From Parapusillimonas granuli (GTDB lineage Bacteria; Pseudomonadota; Gammaproteobacteria; Burkholderiales; Burkholderiaceae_B): 64,000 nucleotides of DNA. Positions 50,848 to 61,242 of the stretch are shown piece by piece. The translations under genes and the position numbers were made by a program. The DNA lies in assembly GCF_013416525.1 (NCBI RefSeq), contig NZ_JACCEM010000007.1, positions 186,001 to 250,000 on the forward strand. The letters run 5' to 3'. The notes under the pieces were generated by a model. It was not told the DNA's origin and did no database searches. It worked only from the letters and a program-made list of their open reading frames with translations. Each line of letters opens with the position of its first letter. Position 1 is the first letter of the stretch.

Positions 50848-52182
50848 ATGCTTTTTACCTTGCTTGCGTTTGCCGTCGCGCTCGGCGTGCTGATCACCTT
50901 CCATGAGCTCGGCCACTATTGGGTGGCGCGGCTCTGCGGCGTGCGCGTGCTGACCTTTTCGGTGGGTTTCGGCAAGATCGTGTTCCGGCGCAAAGACCGG
51001 CACGGCACCGAATGGGCGCTGTCGGCCATTCCGCTGGGCGGCTACGTGAAGATGCTCGACGACCCCTTGCCGGACGCGAGCCCCGAACAGGCGGCGCAGG
51101 CCTTCAATCGGAAAAGCCTGCGGCAGCGCAGCGCCATCGTCGCCGCCGGCCCCATCGCCAACCTGCTGCTCGCGGCCTTGCTGTACAGCGCCCTGAACCT
51201 GGCGGGCACCAGCGAGCCCGCCGCCATCCTGGCCGCGCCACCCGCTCATACCCAGGCCGCCCAGGCCGGCGTCATGGCCGGGGACCGCATCACCGCCGTG
51301 AACGGGCGGCCCGTGCAGTCGTGGGGCGAGGCGCGCTGGCAGTTGCTGGACCTGCTCACCGCCGGCGGCGAAGCGCGCCTGCAGGTCGACACCGGCGCAG
51401 GGCAGGCGCGCGAGCGCGTGCTGCGGCTGCGCCCGGCGGCGATCGTCCCCGAAAGCGCCGATCCCATGGCCGAAGCCGGCCTGGCGCTGGCCATGCCCCG
51501 GCCCCGCATCAGCGGGGTCAACGCGGGCGGGGCGGGCGAGGCCGCCGGCCTGCGCGACGGCGACCTCATCCTTGCCGTCGGCGGCGTCGAGAACCCCAGC
51601 GCCGGCGCGGTGGTCCGGGAAATCCAGAAATACCCGGGCCGGCCCGTCGCCGTCACCGTGCAGCGCGACGGCGCGGCGCTGGCGCTCACGGTGGTGCCGC
51701 AGGCGCAGGCCGGCGAAGACGGCGCCCAGGTGGGGCGCATCGGTGTCATGCTGGCCGCCGACCTGCCCATGGTCACCGTCCGCTACGGCCTGGCCGAAAG
51801 CCTGTACCGCGGCGTGGCCAAGACCGCCGACACGGTCTGGTTCTCCTTGAAGATGATGGGGCGCATGCTGATCGGCGACGTCTCCATGCGCAACGTCAGC
51901 GGGCCGGTCACCATCGCCGATTACGCCGGGCAGACGGCGCGCATCGGCCTGGCCGCCTACATAGGGTTTTTGGCACTGATTAGTGTTAGTATCGGCGTGT
52001 TAAATTTATTACCCATTCCCATGCTGGACGGCGGCCACCTCATGTATTACGCCTTCGAAGCCGTTCGAGGCAAGCCTTTGCCGGAAAAATGGCTGGAAAA
52101 CGGGCAGCGCATCGGGCTGGGGCTGCTTGCCGCCCTGATGGGGCTGGCGTTTTTCAACGACTTCACGCGCCTTTTCAGTTAG
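50848..52182 (+). CDS. rseP: Site-2 protease RseP (sigma-E regulator protease)
   Basis: A 444-residue intramembrane zinc metalloprotease that cuts RseA-type anti-sigma factors during envelope stress and removes signal-peptide remnants. The zinc motif HELGH is at residues 19-23 in the first membrane helix. The second active-site motif, NLLPIPMLDGGHL, is in a C-terminal helix. Two PDZ-like domains lie between (about residues 115-200 and 210-290). It sits just upstream of bamA, whose product's misassembly triggers the sigma-E response. Confidence 0.95.
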   Translation: MLFTLLAFAVALGVLITFHELGHYWVARLCGVRVLTFSVGFGKIVFRRKDRHGTEWALSAIPLGGYVKMLDDPLPDASPEQAAQAFNRKSLRQRSAIVAAGPIANLLLAALLYSALNLAGTSEPAAILAAPPAHTQAAQAGVMAGDRITAVNGRPVQSWGEARWQLLDLLTAGGEARLQVDTGAGQARERVLRLRPAAIVPESADPMAEAGLALAMPRPRISGVNAGGAGEAAGLRDGDLILAVGGVENPSAGAVVREIQKYPGRPVAVTVQRDGAALALTVVPQAQAGEDGAQVGRIGVMLAADLPMVTVRYGLAESLYRGVAKTADTVWFSLKMMGRMLIGDVSMRNVSGPVTIADYAGQTARIGLAAYIGFLALISVSIGVLNLLPIPMLDGGHLMYYAFEAVRGKPLPEKWLENGQRIGLGLLAALMGLAFFNDFTRLFS

Positions 52183-52235
52183 AGGCTTTGTGCCTTACAA
52201 TCCTCCACCATTCAATCGTCCAAGGATCATCCAGG

Positions 52236-54578
52236 ATGTCGTCTAGCCGGAAACCACTTTTTGCCAAGCGTGCCATGTCAGTATTGCTGGCAGCCTTGCT
52301 CGCTCCCAGCATCGCTTCAGCCTTCACGCCCTTCACGGTTCGCGATATTCAGGTCAATGGTATACAGCGGGTCGACGTCGGCACCATATTCAGCTATCTG
52401 CCCGTCAAAGTGGGCGAGCGGTTCACCGAAGAACAGGCCGCCGAGGCCATCCAGCGCCTCTACGCCACGGGCTTCTTCAGCGACGTATCCATCGACACCT
52501 CCAACAACGTGCTGGTGGTCAACGTGCAGGAACGGCCCACCATCGCGTCGGTCAGCTTCAACGGCATGCGCGAATTCGACGACAAGGCCATCCTGAAGTC
52601 GCTGGCGCAGGTGGGCTTCGGCCCGGGCCGCGTCTTCGACCGCTCCATGCTGGAACGCGCCGAATTCGAGCTCAAGCAGCAGTATCTGTCCAAAGGCAAG
52701 TACGGGGTCGAGGTCAGCCCCATCATCACGCCCTTGCCGCGCAACCGCGTGGGCGTCAGCTTCGACATCTTCGAAGGCGGCCAGGCCAAGATCGGCTCCA
52801 TCCGCATCATCGGCAACGAGGCCTTCTCCGAAGGCGCCCTGCTCGACGAAATGGAACTGACCAGCTCGGGCATCATGACCTGGTACACGGGCACCGACAA
52901 ATACTCCCGTGAAAAACTCGAGGGCGACGTCGAGCGCATCCGCTCCTTCTACCTGAACCGGGGCTTCCTGGAATACACGGCAGAACCGCCCCAGGTCTCG
53001 ATCTCGCCCGATCGCCAGGACATCTCCATCACCCTCACGCTGCACGAAGGCAAGCCCTACAAGGTGCGCAGCGTCAAGCTCGCGGGCGACCTCCTGGGCC
53101 TGGAAGACAAGATCCAGCCCATGGTCGCGATCAAGGAAGGCGAGACCTTCTCGGCGGAAAAAAGCAGCGCCACGGCCAAGGCCATCACCGACTACCTCGG
53201 CACGCTGGGCTATGCCTTCGCCAACGTCAACCCCAACCCCGTGCTCGACCGCGAAAGCCACGAAACCGACCTGACCTTCTATGTGGACCCGGGCCGCCGC
53301 GTGTACGTGCGGCGCATCCAGATCGGCGGCAACACCCGCACCCGCGACGAAGTCATCCGCCGCGAAATGCGGCAGCAGGAAGCCGCCTGGTACGACGCCG
53401 GCAGCATCAAGACCTCGCGCGACCGCATCGACCGCCTGGGCTATTTCAACGACGTCAACGTCACCACCGCGCCGGTCGCGGGCTCGACCGACCAGATAGA
53501 CGTCAACGTCGACGTCAAGGAAAAACCCACTGGCCTCATCAACCTGGGGGTGGGCTACGGCTCCACCGACAAGCTGATCCTGTCCGGCGGCATCAGCCAG
53601 GACAACATCTTCGGCAGTGGCAACACGCTGTCATTGCAGCTCAACACCAGCAAGACCAATCGCGCCGTCATCGTGTCGCACACCAATCCCTACTGGACCC
53701 GCGACGGCATCAGCAAGACCACGTCCATCTACTACCGCCGCACCACGCCCTACGACAGCCGCGACTCCTTCGGCGACTACCGCGTCACCTCGATCGGCGG
53801 CGGCATGAACTTCGGCGTGCCCATCTCGGAATTCGACCGCATCTTCGCCGGCCTCAGCTTCGAGCACAACAAGCTGTCCGACCTGAGCCCGCAATACACC
53901 CCGCAGGCCTACCAGGACTTCGTCAAGGAATACGGCGAATCCACCAACGCGGTCATCTTCAACGTGGGCTGGTCCAAAGACACCCGCGACAGCGCCATCG
54001 CCCCCACCAAGGGCAGCTACACCCGGCTGTCGGGCGACCTGTCCGCCGGCGACCTGCGCTATTACATGCTCAGCGCGCAGCAGCAGTACTACCTGCCTTT
54101 CGGCCGCGCCTACACGCTGGCGTTCAACGGCCAGGTCGATTGGGGCAGGGCGTTCGGCGACAAGACCTTCCCGGTCATCAAGAACATCTACGGCGGCGGC
54201 ATCGGCTCGGTGCGCGGCTTCGAGGGCGCGTCGCTCGGCCCGCGCGATACACTCACTAACGATTACCTGGGCGGCTCGCGCCGCATCGTCGGCAACGTGC
54301 AGCTATACTTGCCCTTCCCGGGGGCAACGCGCGATCGCACCTTGCGCTGGTTCGTGTTCGCCGACGCCGGCCAGATCCAGACCACCGGCAACAGCGTGTG
54401 CTACCGCGGCATCAACAATCAGTCCGCCGATCCCTGCGGCTGGAAGTATTCCGCGGGCATAGGCCTCTCCTGGCAATCGCCGCTGGGCCCGCTGCAGCTG
54501 TCGTTCGCGCGCGCCCTGAACGCCAAGGAAGGCGACGACAAACAGGCCTTCCAGTTCCAGATCGGCACTGGTTTCTGA
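52236..54578 (+). CDS. bamA: Outer-membrane protein assembly factor BamA
   Basis: A 780-residue Omp85 protein that inserts beta-barrels into the outer membrane. A signal peptide ends at about Ala29 (SIASA). Five POTRA domains span about residues 30-430 (the first begins FTPFTVRDIQVNGIQRVDVGTIF). The barrel follows, with the conserved lid motif VRGFEGASLGPRD and a C-terminal FQFQIGTGF ending in Phe. An AGG just before the ATG at 52236 is the closest ribosome-binding sequence; the longer frame upstream is rseP read in another phase. skp is the next gene. Confidence 0.96.
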   Translation: MSSSRKPLFAKRAMSVLLAALLAPSIASAFTPFTVRDIQVNGIQRVDVGTIFSYLPVKVGERFTEEQAAEAIQRLYATGFFSDVSIDTSNNVLVVNVQERPTIASVSFNGMREFDDKAILKSLAQVGFGPGRVFDRSMLERAEFELKQQYLSKGKYGVEVSPIITPLPRNRVGVSFDIFEGGQAKIGSIRIIGNEAFSEGALLDEMELTSSGIMTWYTGTDKYSREKLEGDVERIRSFYLNRGFLEYTAEPPQVSISPDRQDISITLTLHEGKPYKVRSVKLAGDLLGLEDKIQPMVAIKEGETFSAEKSSATAKAITDYLGTLGYAFANVNPNPVLDRESHETDLTFYVDPGRRVYVRRIQIGGNTRTRDEVIRREMRQQEAAWYDAGSIKTSRDRIDRLGYFNDVNVTTAPVAGSTDQIDVNVDVKEKPTGLINLGVGYGSTDKLILSGGISQDNIFGSGNTLSLQLNTSKTNRAVIVSHTNPYWTRDGISKTTSIYYRRTTPYDSRDSFGDYRVTSIGGGMNFGVPISEFDRIFAGLSFEHNKLSDLSPQYTPQAYQDFVKEYGESTNAVIFNVGWSKDTRDSAIAPTKGSYTRLSGDLSAGDLRYYMLSAQQQYYLPFGRAYTLAFNGQVDWGRAFGDKTFPVIKNIYGGGIGSVRGFEGASLGPRDTLTNDYLGGSRRIVGNVQLYLPFPGATRDRTLRWFVFADAGQIQTTGNSVCYRGINNQSADPCGWKYSAGIGLSWQSPLGPLQLSFARALNAKEGDDKQAFQFQIGTGF

Positions 54579-54640
54579 AGTCGCTCAATTAATGGCACAA
54601 TAACTTTTTTATCTCTGCTATTTCGCAAGGTAGATTTTTC

Positions 54641-55195
54641 ATGAAGTCTCAATTCGCACTAAAACTTTCTGCTGTAAACCGCGCCATGGGCCGGGGCAAT
54701 CGCGCCCTGGTCCTTGCCGCGGTGCTTGGCCTTGGCGCCATGGCGGCTGCGCCCGTGTACGCACAGGCGACCAAAATCGGCTTCGTGAGCACCGAGCGCA
54801 TCTTGCGTGATTCCAAGCCGGCCAAGGCCGCGCAGGCAAAAATCGAGGCCGAATTCAAGAAGCGCGACGACGAGCTGCAGAACCTTGCCAATCGCCTGCG
54901 CAACGACGCCCAGAAGTTCGACAAGGACGCTCCCGTGCTGTCCGAATCGGAACGCATCAAGCGCCAGCGCCAGCTGGCCGACCTCGATTCCGACCTGCAA
55001 CGCAAGCGCCGCGAGTTCCAGGAAGACTTCAACCGCCGCCGCAATGAAGAATTCTCCAGCATCGTCGAAAAAGCCGACGCGGCCATCAAGAAAATCGCCG
55101 AACAGCAAAACTACGACCTGATCATCCAGGACGCCGTCACCGTCAGCCCGCGGGTCGACATCACCGACCAGGTGCTCAAGGCGCTGGGCGGCTAA
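54641..55195 (+). CDS. skp: Periplasmic chaperone Skp/OmpH
   Basis: A 184-residue periplasmic holdase for unfolded outer-membrane proteins. The signal peptide is long, with a positively charged start and cleavage near Ala41 (APVYA-QA). The mature part begins TKIGFVSTERILRDSKPAKAA and has long charged helices (about residues 60-150) forming the tentacles of the trimer. It lies between bamA and lpxD as usual. The 62-base gap before it is AT-rich and may hold a separate promoter, but I could not define the boxes. Confidence 0.93.
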   Translation: MKSQFALKLSAVNRAMGRGNRALVLAAVLGLGAMAAAPVYAQATKIGFVSTERILRDSKPAKAAQAKIEAEFKKRDDELQNLANRLRNDAQKFDKDAPVLSESERIKRQRQLADLDSDLQRKRREFQEDFNRRRNEEFSSIVEKADAAIKKIAEQQNYDLIIQDAVTVSPRVDITDQVLKALGG

Positions 55196-55201
55196 TCCAA
55201 C

Positions 55202-56296
55202 ATGCCGGTACTGTTAGCGCCCGACCAGGCGCCTGCTCTGCACGAACTCCTCGAACAGGCGAATGTTGCGGGCCTGGACTGTAAACCGGCCGATTCCGAC
55301 GACAAGCCCGAACCCCGCATACGGGGTTTGGGCTCGCTTTCGTCCGCGGGGCCGTCGGAAATCAGCTTCCTGTCCAATCCCAAGCTGCACGGGCAGTTGC
55401 TCGAATGCCGCGCGGCGGCGGTCATCATGACCGAAGCCGCCTTCCAGGCGCTGCCGGAAGGCGACTACCCCTACCGCATCGTGCTGTGCAGCCAGCCCTA
55501 CCTCATGTATGCCTTGCTGGCGCAATGGTTCGACCAGCACAGGCTCCGCGGCCTGGAACGCGGCATACATCCGTCGGCGGTCATTGCGCCGTCGGCCGTC
55601 ATCGGCGAAGGCGTCAGCATCGGGCCCTTGTGCGTGGTCGAAGAAGGCGTGAGCATAGGCAAGGGCAGCCGCCTCGGGCCGGGCTGCATCGTCGGCGCCA
55701 ATTCACGCATCGGCAGCGACTGCCTGCTGCACGCGCGGGTCACCCTGTACCATGGCGTCAAGATCGGCGACCGGGCCATTCTGCATTCCGGCTGCGTGCT
55801 GGGCGCCGACGGTTTCGGCTTCGCCCCCGATCCGCGCGCCGACACCGGCGCATGGGCCAAGATCGCCCAGATCGGCGGCGTCTCGATCGGCAACGACGTC
55901 GAAATCGGCGCCAACACCACGGTCGATCGCGGGGCGCTGGAAGACACCGTGCTCGGCAACGGCGTCAAGCTCGACAACCAGATCATGATCGGCCACAACG
56001 TCAGGGTGGGGGACCACACCGCCATGGCGGCCTGCGTGGGCGTCGCCGGGTCCACCGTCATCGGCGCGCGCTGCACCATCGCCGGCGCGGCCATGCTGTC
56101 GGGCCACCTGGTCCTGGGCGACGACGTCCACGTTTCGGGGGGAACGGCGATCACGTCCAGCATCGCCAAGCCGGGGCGCTATACGGGGGTCTATCCCTTT
56201 GCGGAGCACACCCTGTGGCAGCGCAACGCCGCGGTGCTGGCGCAGCTCGCACAGCTGCGGCGGCGCCTGAAGGCGCTGGAAACGACGAAGTCTTAA
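55202..56296 (+). CDS. lpxD: UDP-3-O-(3-hydroxyacyl)glucosamine N-acyltransferase
   Basis: A 364-residue left-handed beta-helix acyltransferase that adds the N-linked 3-hydroxyacyl chain in lipid A synthesis. An N-terminal uridine-binding domain ([27 protein letters not shown]) precedes hexapeptide repeats from about residue 120 to 320. The catalytic His is in [14 protein letters not shown], and [14 protein letters not shown]-like [12 protein letters not shown] is conserved. A C-terminal helix ends the protein. It follows skp by 6 bases and precedes fabZ. Confidence 0.95.
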   Translation: MPVLLAPDQAPALHELLEQANVAGLDCKPADSDDKPEPRIRGLGSLSSAGPSEISFLSNPKLHGQLLECRAAAVIMTEAAFQALPEGDYPYRIVLCSQPYLMYALLAQWFDQHRLRGLERGIHPSAVIAPSAVIGEGVSIGPLCVVEEGVSIGKGSRLGPGCIVGANSRIGSDCLLHARVTLYHGVKIGDRAILHSGCVLGADGFGFAPDPRADTGAWAKIAQIGGVSIGNDVEIGANTTVDRGALEDTVLGNGVKLDNQIMIGHNVRVGDHTAMAACVGVAGSTVIGARCTIAGAAMLSGHLVLGDDVHVSGGTAITSSIAKPGRYTGVYPFAEHTLWQRNAAVLAQLAQLRRRLKALETTKS

Positions 56297-56327
56297 ATCA
56301 AAGAAAAAATCGCAGGATACAAAAGAA

Positions 56328-56780
56328 ATGGAACTCGACATCAAACAGATCATGGAACGGCTGCCGCATCGCTATCCGATGCTGCTCGTGGACCGTGTCA
56401 TCGAAATGGTTCCGGGCAAGAGCATCGTCGCCATCAAGAACGTGACCCTGAACGAGCCATTCTTTACAGGGCATTTTCCGCATCATCCGGTCATGCCGGG
56501 CGTGCTCATCATCGAAGCCCTGGCCCAGGCCGCCGCGCTGTTCTCCTTCGAGGGCGAAGACGACGTCTCGCCCGCCGATCACAAGATCGCCTACTACCTG
56601 GTGGGCGTGGACGGCGCCCGCTTCAGGCGCCCGGTGGTGCCGGGCGACCAGCTGCGCCTGGAAGCCACGGCCGACCGGATCAGCCGGTCCATCTGTAAAT
56701 ACACGGCCAAGGCCACCGTCGACGGGCAACTGGTCGCCGAAGCCAAGATCATGTGCGCCATACGGGTGCTGGAAGAATAG
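56328..56780 (+). CDS. fabZ: 3-Hydroxyacyl-ACP dehydratase
   Basis: A 150-residue hot-dog-fold enzyme that dehydrates 3-hydroxyacyl-ACP in fatty acid synthesis and so competes with LpxA and LpxD for the same substrates. The catalytic His49 and Glu63 lie in [24 protein letters not shown]. Its position between lpxD and lpxA is the conserved one. It begins 31 bases after lpxD, in an AT-rich gap; lpxA starts 2 bases after its stop. Confidence 0.97.
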   Translation: MELDIKQIMERLPHRYPMLLVDRVIEMVPGKSIVAIKNVTLNEPFFTGHFPHHPVMPGVLIIEALAQAAALFSFEGEDDVSPADHKIAYYLVGVDGARFRRPVVPGDQLRLEATADRISRSICKYTAKATVDGQLVAEAKIMCAIRVLEE

Positions 56781-56782
56781 GG

Positions 56783-57577
56783 ATGGCGAACCATATCCAT
56801 CCCACGGCCATCGTCGCGCCGGGGGCCAGGATCGCTGGCGACGCCAGCATCGGGCCCTATAGCATCATCGGCGAGAACGTCGTGATCGGCCCCGGCACGA
56901 CCGTGGGCCCGCACTGCGTCATCGACGGCCACACCACCATAGGCGCGAACAACAACTTCTATCGTTTCTGCTCCATCGGCGGCGTTCCCCAAGACAAAAA
57001 ATACCGCGGCGAACCGACGCGGCTGGAAATCGGCGACGGCAACACCATACGCGAGTACGTCACCATCAACACCGGGACCGCCCAGGACGTGGGCGTGACC
57101 CGCCTGGGCGACGACAACTGGATCATGGCCTATGTGCACATCGCGCACGATTGCCAGATCGGCAGCCACACCGTCATCGCCAACGGAGTCCAGCTGGCCG
57201 GGCACATCCACATCGGCGACTGGGCCATCATGGGCGGCCTGTCGGCCGCCCACCAGTTCGTGCGCATCGGGGCCCACACCATGGTCGGCGGCACCAGCTC
57301 CATCCGCCAGGACATCCCGCCGTATCTGATCGGCGCGGGCGACCCTTTCCGCCCCGTGGGCATCAATTCCGAAGGCCTCAGCCGCCGCGGCTTCTCGCCC
57401 GAATCGATCGCGGCGCTGAAGGAGGCCTACAAGCTTCTGTACCGGCGCAATCTCAAGGTCGAGGAAGCCTGCGAGAAAATACGCGAATTGCAGCACGAAA
57501 AACCCGAAGCGGCCGCCGCCCTGCAGCCCCTGATCGACTTCCTCGCCGCCTCGACGCGAGGCATCGTGCGCTCATGA
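56783..57577 (+). CDS. lpxA: UDP-N-acetylglucosamine O-acyltransferase
   Basis: A 264-residue left-handed beta-helix acyltransferase catalysing the first step of lipid A synthesis. The catalytic His122 is in [12 protein letters not shown], and [17 protein letters not shown] holds the substrate-binding His and Gln. Gly170, in the acyl-chain ruler position, would leave space for longer acyl chains; Bordetella pertussis is reported to have Ser there. The ATG at 56783 follows a GGAAG ribosome-binding site inside the end of fabZ. Its stop overlaps lpxB by ATGA. Confidence 0.96.
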   Translation: MANHIHPTAIVAPGARIAGDASIGPYSIIGENVVIGPGTTVGPHCVIDGHTTIGANNNFYRFCSIGGVPQDKKYRGEPTRLEIGDGNTIREYVTINTGTAQDVGVTRLGDDNWIMAYVHIAHDCQIGSHTVIANGVQLAGHIHIGDWAIMGGLSAAHQFVRIGAHTMVGGTSSIRQDIPPYLIGAGDPFRPVGINSEGLSRRGFSPESIAALKEAYKLLYRRNLKVEEACEKIRELQHEKPEAAAALQPLIDFLAASTRGIVRS

Positions 57578-58794
57578 CCTTGCGCCTGGGCATGGTCGCG
57601 GGCGAGCCTTCGGGCGACCTGCTGGCCGCCCGCATCATGCAAGGGGTCCGGCAGCGGGTGAGCCCAAGCCACTACGAAGGAATCGGCGGGCCCGCCATGC
57701 GGGCCGAGGGCCTGGACGCCTGGCACGACATGCGGGCGCTCACAGTGTTCGGCTATGTCGATGCCTTCAAGCGCCTGCCCAGCCTGCTGCACACGTATTT
57801 CGACGTGAAGAAGCGCTGGCTGTCGTGCAAGCCCGACGTGTTCGTCGGCATCGACGCGCCCGATTTCAACCTCAGGCTGGAACTGCAGCTGAAGCAGGCC
57901 GGCGTTCCCACGGTGCATTTCGTGGGCCCGTCCATCTGGGCCTGGCGCTACGAACGCATCCACAAGATACGCGCCGCCGTGTCCCACATGCTGGTGCTGT
58001 TTCCCTTCGAAGAGGAAATCTACCAGAAGGAAGGGGTGCCGGTGACCTATGTCGGCCATCCGCTGGCCCAGGTCATCCCCATGCGGCCGGACCAGGCCGG
58101 CGCGCGGCGATACCTGGGCGTGGACGGCGAGGCCAGGGTCCTGGCCGTCATGCCCGGCAGCCGCTCGTCCGAGATCCGCCTGCTGGCGCCGCGTTTCCTG
58201 CAGGCCGCGCAATTGCTGGCGCGCCGCGATCCGGCCCTGCAAATCCTCGTGCCCATGGTGAACGGCGAGCGCAGGCTGGAATTCGAGGCCTGGCTGCGCC
58301 GCCATCCCGTGCCCAACTGCCGCATCATCGACGGCGGCTATCGGCCCCAGGGCGCCATGGCCGAGGGCGAATCTGCGGCCCGCGCCGCCCGTCCCGCCGC
58401 CTGGAACGTCATGGAAGCGGCCGACGCGGTGCTGGTCGCCAGCGGCACCGCAACCCTGGAAGCCGCCCTGTTCAAGCGGCCCATGGTGATTTCCTACGTG
58501 CTGTCGCCCACGATGCGGCGTATGATGGAATGGAAATCCGGCCAGGCCCGGCCTTACGTGCCCTGGGTCGGGCTGCCCAACGTCCTGGCGCGGGATTTCG
58601 TGGTGCCCGAGCTCCTTCAGGAGGCGGCCACGCCGCAGGCGCTGGCCGACGCCGCCTGGAAGGCGCTGACGGATACGGTCTACGGCGGCCGGGTCGCCGA
58701 GCGGTTCACGCAAATCCACGAATCCCTGAACCGCGATACGCCGGCCCTGGCGGCGCGCGCCATCGTCGAACAATTGCAGCATGGAACAGGTTGA
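57574..58794 (+). CDS. lpxB: Lipid A disaccharide synthase
   Basis: A 406-residue GT-B glycosyltransferase that joins 2,3-diacylglucosamine 1-phosphate to UDP-2,3-diacylglucosamine. Family motifs: [18 protein letters not shown] at the N-terminus, [30 protein letters not shown]-like [20 protein letters not shown] and [12 protein letters not shown] Pro/Ala-rich insertion (about residues 255-275) is longer than in E. coli (382 residues). The start overlaps lpxA by ATGA. It overlaps rnhB by 14 bases at its end. Confidence 0.95.
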   Translation: MTLRLGMVAGEPSGDLLAARIMQGVRQRVSPSHYEGIGGPAMRAEGLDAWHDMRALTVFGYVDAFKRLPSLLHTYFDVKKRWLSCKPDVFVGIDAPDFNLRLELQLKQAGVPTVHFVGPSIWAWRYERIHKIRAAVSHMLVLFPFEEEIYQKEGVPVTYVGHPLAQVIPMRPDQAGARRYLGVDGEARVLAVMPGSRSSEIRLLAPRFLQAAQLLARRDPALQILVPMVNGERRLEFEAWLRRHPVPNCRIIDGGYRPQGAMAEGESAARAARPAAWNVMEAADAVLVASGTATLEAALFKRPMVISYVLSPTMRRMMEWKSGQARPYVPWVGLPNVLARDFVVPELLQEAATPQALADAAWKALTDTVYGGRVAERFTQIHESLNRDTPALAARAIVEQLQHGTG

Positions 58795-59407
58795 TCTTTT
58801 CGCGTCCCTACATGTACCCGCCGACCGGATCGCCGGCATCGACGAAGCGGGGCGGGGGCCGCTCGCGGGCCCCGTGTTCGCCGCGGCCGTCATCCTGGAC
58901 CCGGGCCGGCCCATCAAGGGCCTGGACGACTCCAAGAAACTGACGGCGGCCAGGCGCAGCGAATTGAGCCTGGAGATCCGCGAATTTGCCCTCGCCTGGT
59001 GCGTGGCCAGCGCCAGCGTCGAGGAAATCGACCGGCTGAACATCCTGCAGGCCACCATGCTCGCGATGCGGCGCGCCTGCGCGGGCCTGGCCGTGGCGCC
59101 GCTGCAGGCGCTGATCGACGGCAACCAGCTGCCGCGCGGCCTGTCCTGCCCGGCGCAGGCCATCATCGGCGGCGACGCCTCCCAGGCCTCGATCTCGGCC
59201 GCGTCCATCCTGGCCAAGACGGCGCGCGATGCGGACTGCCTGCTGTTGCACGAAGCCCATCCCGCATACGGCTTCGACCAGAACAAGGGCTATGGCACCG
59301 CGCTCCATCTGGAACGGCTGCGGGCGCACGGCCCTTGTCCGGCGCACCGGCGCAGTTTCGCTCCCGTGCGCCGGCTGCTGGAACCCCTGGCCGAGGCGGG
59401 CCGGTGA
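58781..59407 (+). CDS. rnhB: Ribonuclease HII
   Basis: A 208-residue enzyme that removes ribonucleotides from DNA and RNA-DNA hybrids. The catalytic Asp21 and Glu22 are in [15 protein letters not shown], the third Asp in ALIDGNQLP, and SILAKTARD follows. It overlaps lpxB by 14 bases, with its ribosome-binding site inside lpxB, and overlaps the next gene by GTGA. lpxB-rnhB is a conserved pair. Confidence 0.95.
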   Translation: MEQVDLFASLHVPADRIAGIDEAGRGPLAGPVFAAAVILDPGRPIKGLDDSKKLTAARRSELSLEIREFALAWCVASASVEEIDRLNILQATMLAMRRACAGLAVAPLQALIDGNQLPRGLSCPAQAIIGGDASQASISAASILAKTARDADCLLLHEAHPAYGFDQNKGYGTALHLERLRAHGPCPAHRRSFAPVRRLLEPLAEAGR

Positions 59408-60240
59408 AGCTGGTCAGCTCGCGCGACAATCCGCTGTACAAGCGCCTGCTGAAGGTGGCCGGCGGCAAGCGCGACCCGGCCGCCGACCGTTCCGAGGCGG
59501 GCTACCGGGTCTTGCTGGAAGGCATACACTTGTGCCAGTCCTGGCTGGAGCACGCCGGCGAGCCCGAGTTGGCCCTGTTCGATGCACTGAGGCTGGAATC
59601 CCATGAAGAACTGCGGGCGCTGGCGCGCAAGCTGCGGTCCGAAGCCTGCATCGGCCTGGACCCCAGGCTGGCCGCGGGTCTGTCCCAGGTGGGCCATGGG
59701 CAGGGCGTGTATTTCCTGGTCCGCGCCCCGGCGCCCGAACAGCCGGCGCGCATCGACCACAATTGCATCTGGCTGGACCGCATCCAGGATCCCGGCAACG
59801 TCGGCACGCTGCTGCGCACGGCCGCGGCGGCCGGCCTGCGCCACGCCTATCTGTCGCCGGGATGCGCCGCCGCCTGGTCGGCCAAGGTGCTGCGCAGCGC
59901 CCAGGGCGCGCATTTCGCGCTGTCCATACACGAGCACGTCGATCTGCAAGCCGCCTGCGACAGGCTGCGCGTTCCGCTGGTGGCGACCGCACTGAGCGAC
60001 GCCGCTTCGCTCTATGCCGCGCAGCTGCCGCGCGACTGCGCCTGGGTGCTGGGCAACGAGGGGCAGGGCGTCGCCGCCGAACTGCTCGCGCGTGCGGATC
60101 TCAGGGTGTTCGTTCCCCAGGCGGAAAACGTGGAGTCGCTGAACGTGGCGGTGGCCGCGGGCGTGTGCCTGTTCGAGCAGCGCCGGCAGTGGGTTCATTC
60201 GCCACGGAACGCATCCGCAGGCCGCTCTGCTGGTGTTTGA
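59404..60240 (+). CDS. TrmH/SpoU-family RNA methyltransferase
   Basis: A 278-residue SPOUT methyltransferase that likely 2'-O-methylates rRNA or tRNA. An N-terminal substrate-binding domain ([33 protein letters not shown]) precedes the knotted SPOUT domain. Motif 1 is [22 protein letters not shown], motif 2 [14 protein letters not shown] and motif 3 [20 protein letters not shown]. The start is a GTG overlapping the rnhB stop. The last 15 residues ([12 protein letters not shown]) look non-conserved. The exact target nucleotide cannot be told. Confidence 0.9.
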   Translation: MKLVSSRDNPLYKRLLKVAGGKRDPAADRSEAGYRVLLEGIHLCQSWLEHAGEPELALFDALRLESHEELRALARKLRSEACIGLDPRLAAGLSQVGHGQGVYFLVRAPAPEQPARIDHNCIWLDRIQDPGNVGTLLRTAAAAGLRHAYLSPGCAAAWSAKVLRSAQGAHFALSIHEHVDLQAACDRLRVPLVATALSDAASLYAAQLPRDCAWVLGNEGQGVAAELLARADLRVFVPQAENVESLNVAVAAGVCLFEQRRQWVHSPRNASAGRSAGV

Positions 60241-60304
60241 GCGGCGTTGTGCTGAGGAGCGCTTGGTTGGCAGCGAGTGAGCGAGCGCGATGCCGCCTAC
60301 CGCA

Positions 60305-60361
60305 CCATGCCCGCAGCATGGCTCCAGCTCTCACCGCCTGCGCGCATGCAGGCGGTGAGAG
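60305..60361. terminator. Two hairpins, one with a perfect 14-bp stem, between convergent genes
   Basis: CCATGC (60305-60310) pairs with GCATGG (60316-60321). Beside it CTCTCACCGCCTGC (60328-60341) pairs perfectly with GCAGGCGGTGAGAG (60348-60361) around a 6-base loop. They lie between the trmH-like gene and ppsR, which end toward each other. No T-tract follows on either strand. The 132-base gap holds nothing else recognisable. Confidence 0.55.
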
Positions 60362-60372
60362 TTGAAAGCGCT

Positions 60373-61206
60373 CTAATACATCCGCCGATTCAGGCCGATC
60401 TCGGCCAGCACCTTGGACGAGATTTCCTCGATCGACTTGGTGGTGGTAGACAGCCAGGGAATGTTTTCCATGCGCATCAGGCGCTCGGCTTCGGCCACCT
60501 CATGCCGGCATTGCTTGATGGACGCGTACTGGCTGTTGGGCCGGCGTTCATTGCGCACTTCGGCCAGGCGCGACGGCAGGATGGAAAGGCCGAACAGCTT
60601 TTTGCGGAAGGGCAGAAGCGTGGCCGGCAGCGAGCCGCGATCGAAGTCTTCGGGGATCAGCGGGAAATTGGCCGCCTTCACCGCGTACTGCATCGCCAGG
60701 TAAAGGCTGGTCGGCGTCTTGCCGCAGCGCGACACGCCGACCAGGATGACGTCGGCTTCCTCCAGGCCATGGATGAACTGGCCGTCGTCGTGGGCCAGGC
60801 TGAAGTTGATGGCTTCGATGCGGTCGTGGTATTGCTTGGTGAGCCCGCCCATGTGCGAGCGGCCCACGGAATGGCTGGACTTCATGCCCAGCGCGGTTTC
60901 GATGTGCTGGACGAAAGTGCCGAAGAGATCCAGAAACGTGCAGTTGGCGCTGCGGATCTCGTGCGCGATGTCCTGGTTCACCAGCGTGCTGAACACCAGG
61001 GGCGGCGCGCCTTGCTCGTCCGCGCAGCGGTTGATGCGCACGGCGGCGGCGGCGGCTTTTTCCAGGGTGTCCAGGAAGGGAATGCGGATGGCCTCGAATT
61101 TGACCTGCTCGAATTGGGACAATACCGAATTGCTGAAAGTTTCAGCCGTAATGCCCGTGCTATCTGAAACGACGAAAACAGTGCGTTCAATCAAAGGTGC
61201 TGACAT
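60373..61206 (-). CDS. ppsR: Phosphoenolpyruvate synthase regulatory protein (PSRP)
   Basis: A 277-residue bifunctional kinase/pyrophosphorylase of the DUF299 family. It inactivates PpsA by ADP-dependent phosphorylation of the Thr next to its catalytic His and reactivates it with phosphate. The N-terminal VFVVSDSTGITAETF and the P-loop VGVSRCGKTPTSLYLA are diagnostic. The ATG at 61206 was preferred to an upstream in-frame start that adds 15 residues. It is divergent from ppsA, its target. Confidence 0.94.
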   Translation of the reverse strand: MSAPLIERTVFVVSDSTGITAETFSNSVLSQFEQVKFEAIRIPFLDTLEKAAAAAVRINRCADEQGAPPLVFSTLVNQDIAHEIRSANCTFLDLFGTFVQHIETALGMKSSHSVGRSHMGGLTKQYHDRIEAINFSLAHDDGQFIHGLEEADVILVGVSRCGKTPTSLYLAMQYAVKAANFPLIPEDFDRGSLPATLLPFRKKLFGLSILPSRLAEVRNERRPNSQYASIKQCRHEVAEAERLMRMENIPWLSTTTKSIEEISSKVLAEIGLNRRMY

Positions 61207-61242
61207 GGAATAAACTTGGAGTGCAGGGTGGGCCAGAAAAGG

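Noticed and set aside
52089-52235. 49-codon N-terminal extension of bamA
   Set aside because: It overlaps rseP in another phase and would bury the signal peptide that begins at 52236.
60241-60372. Possible tRNA or IS remnant in the convergent gap
   Set aside because: The hairpins do not form a cloverleaf with conserved T-loop bases, and no transposase fragment or target duplication is seen.
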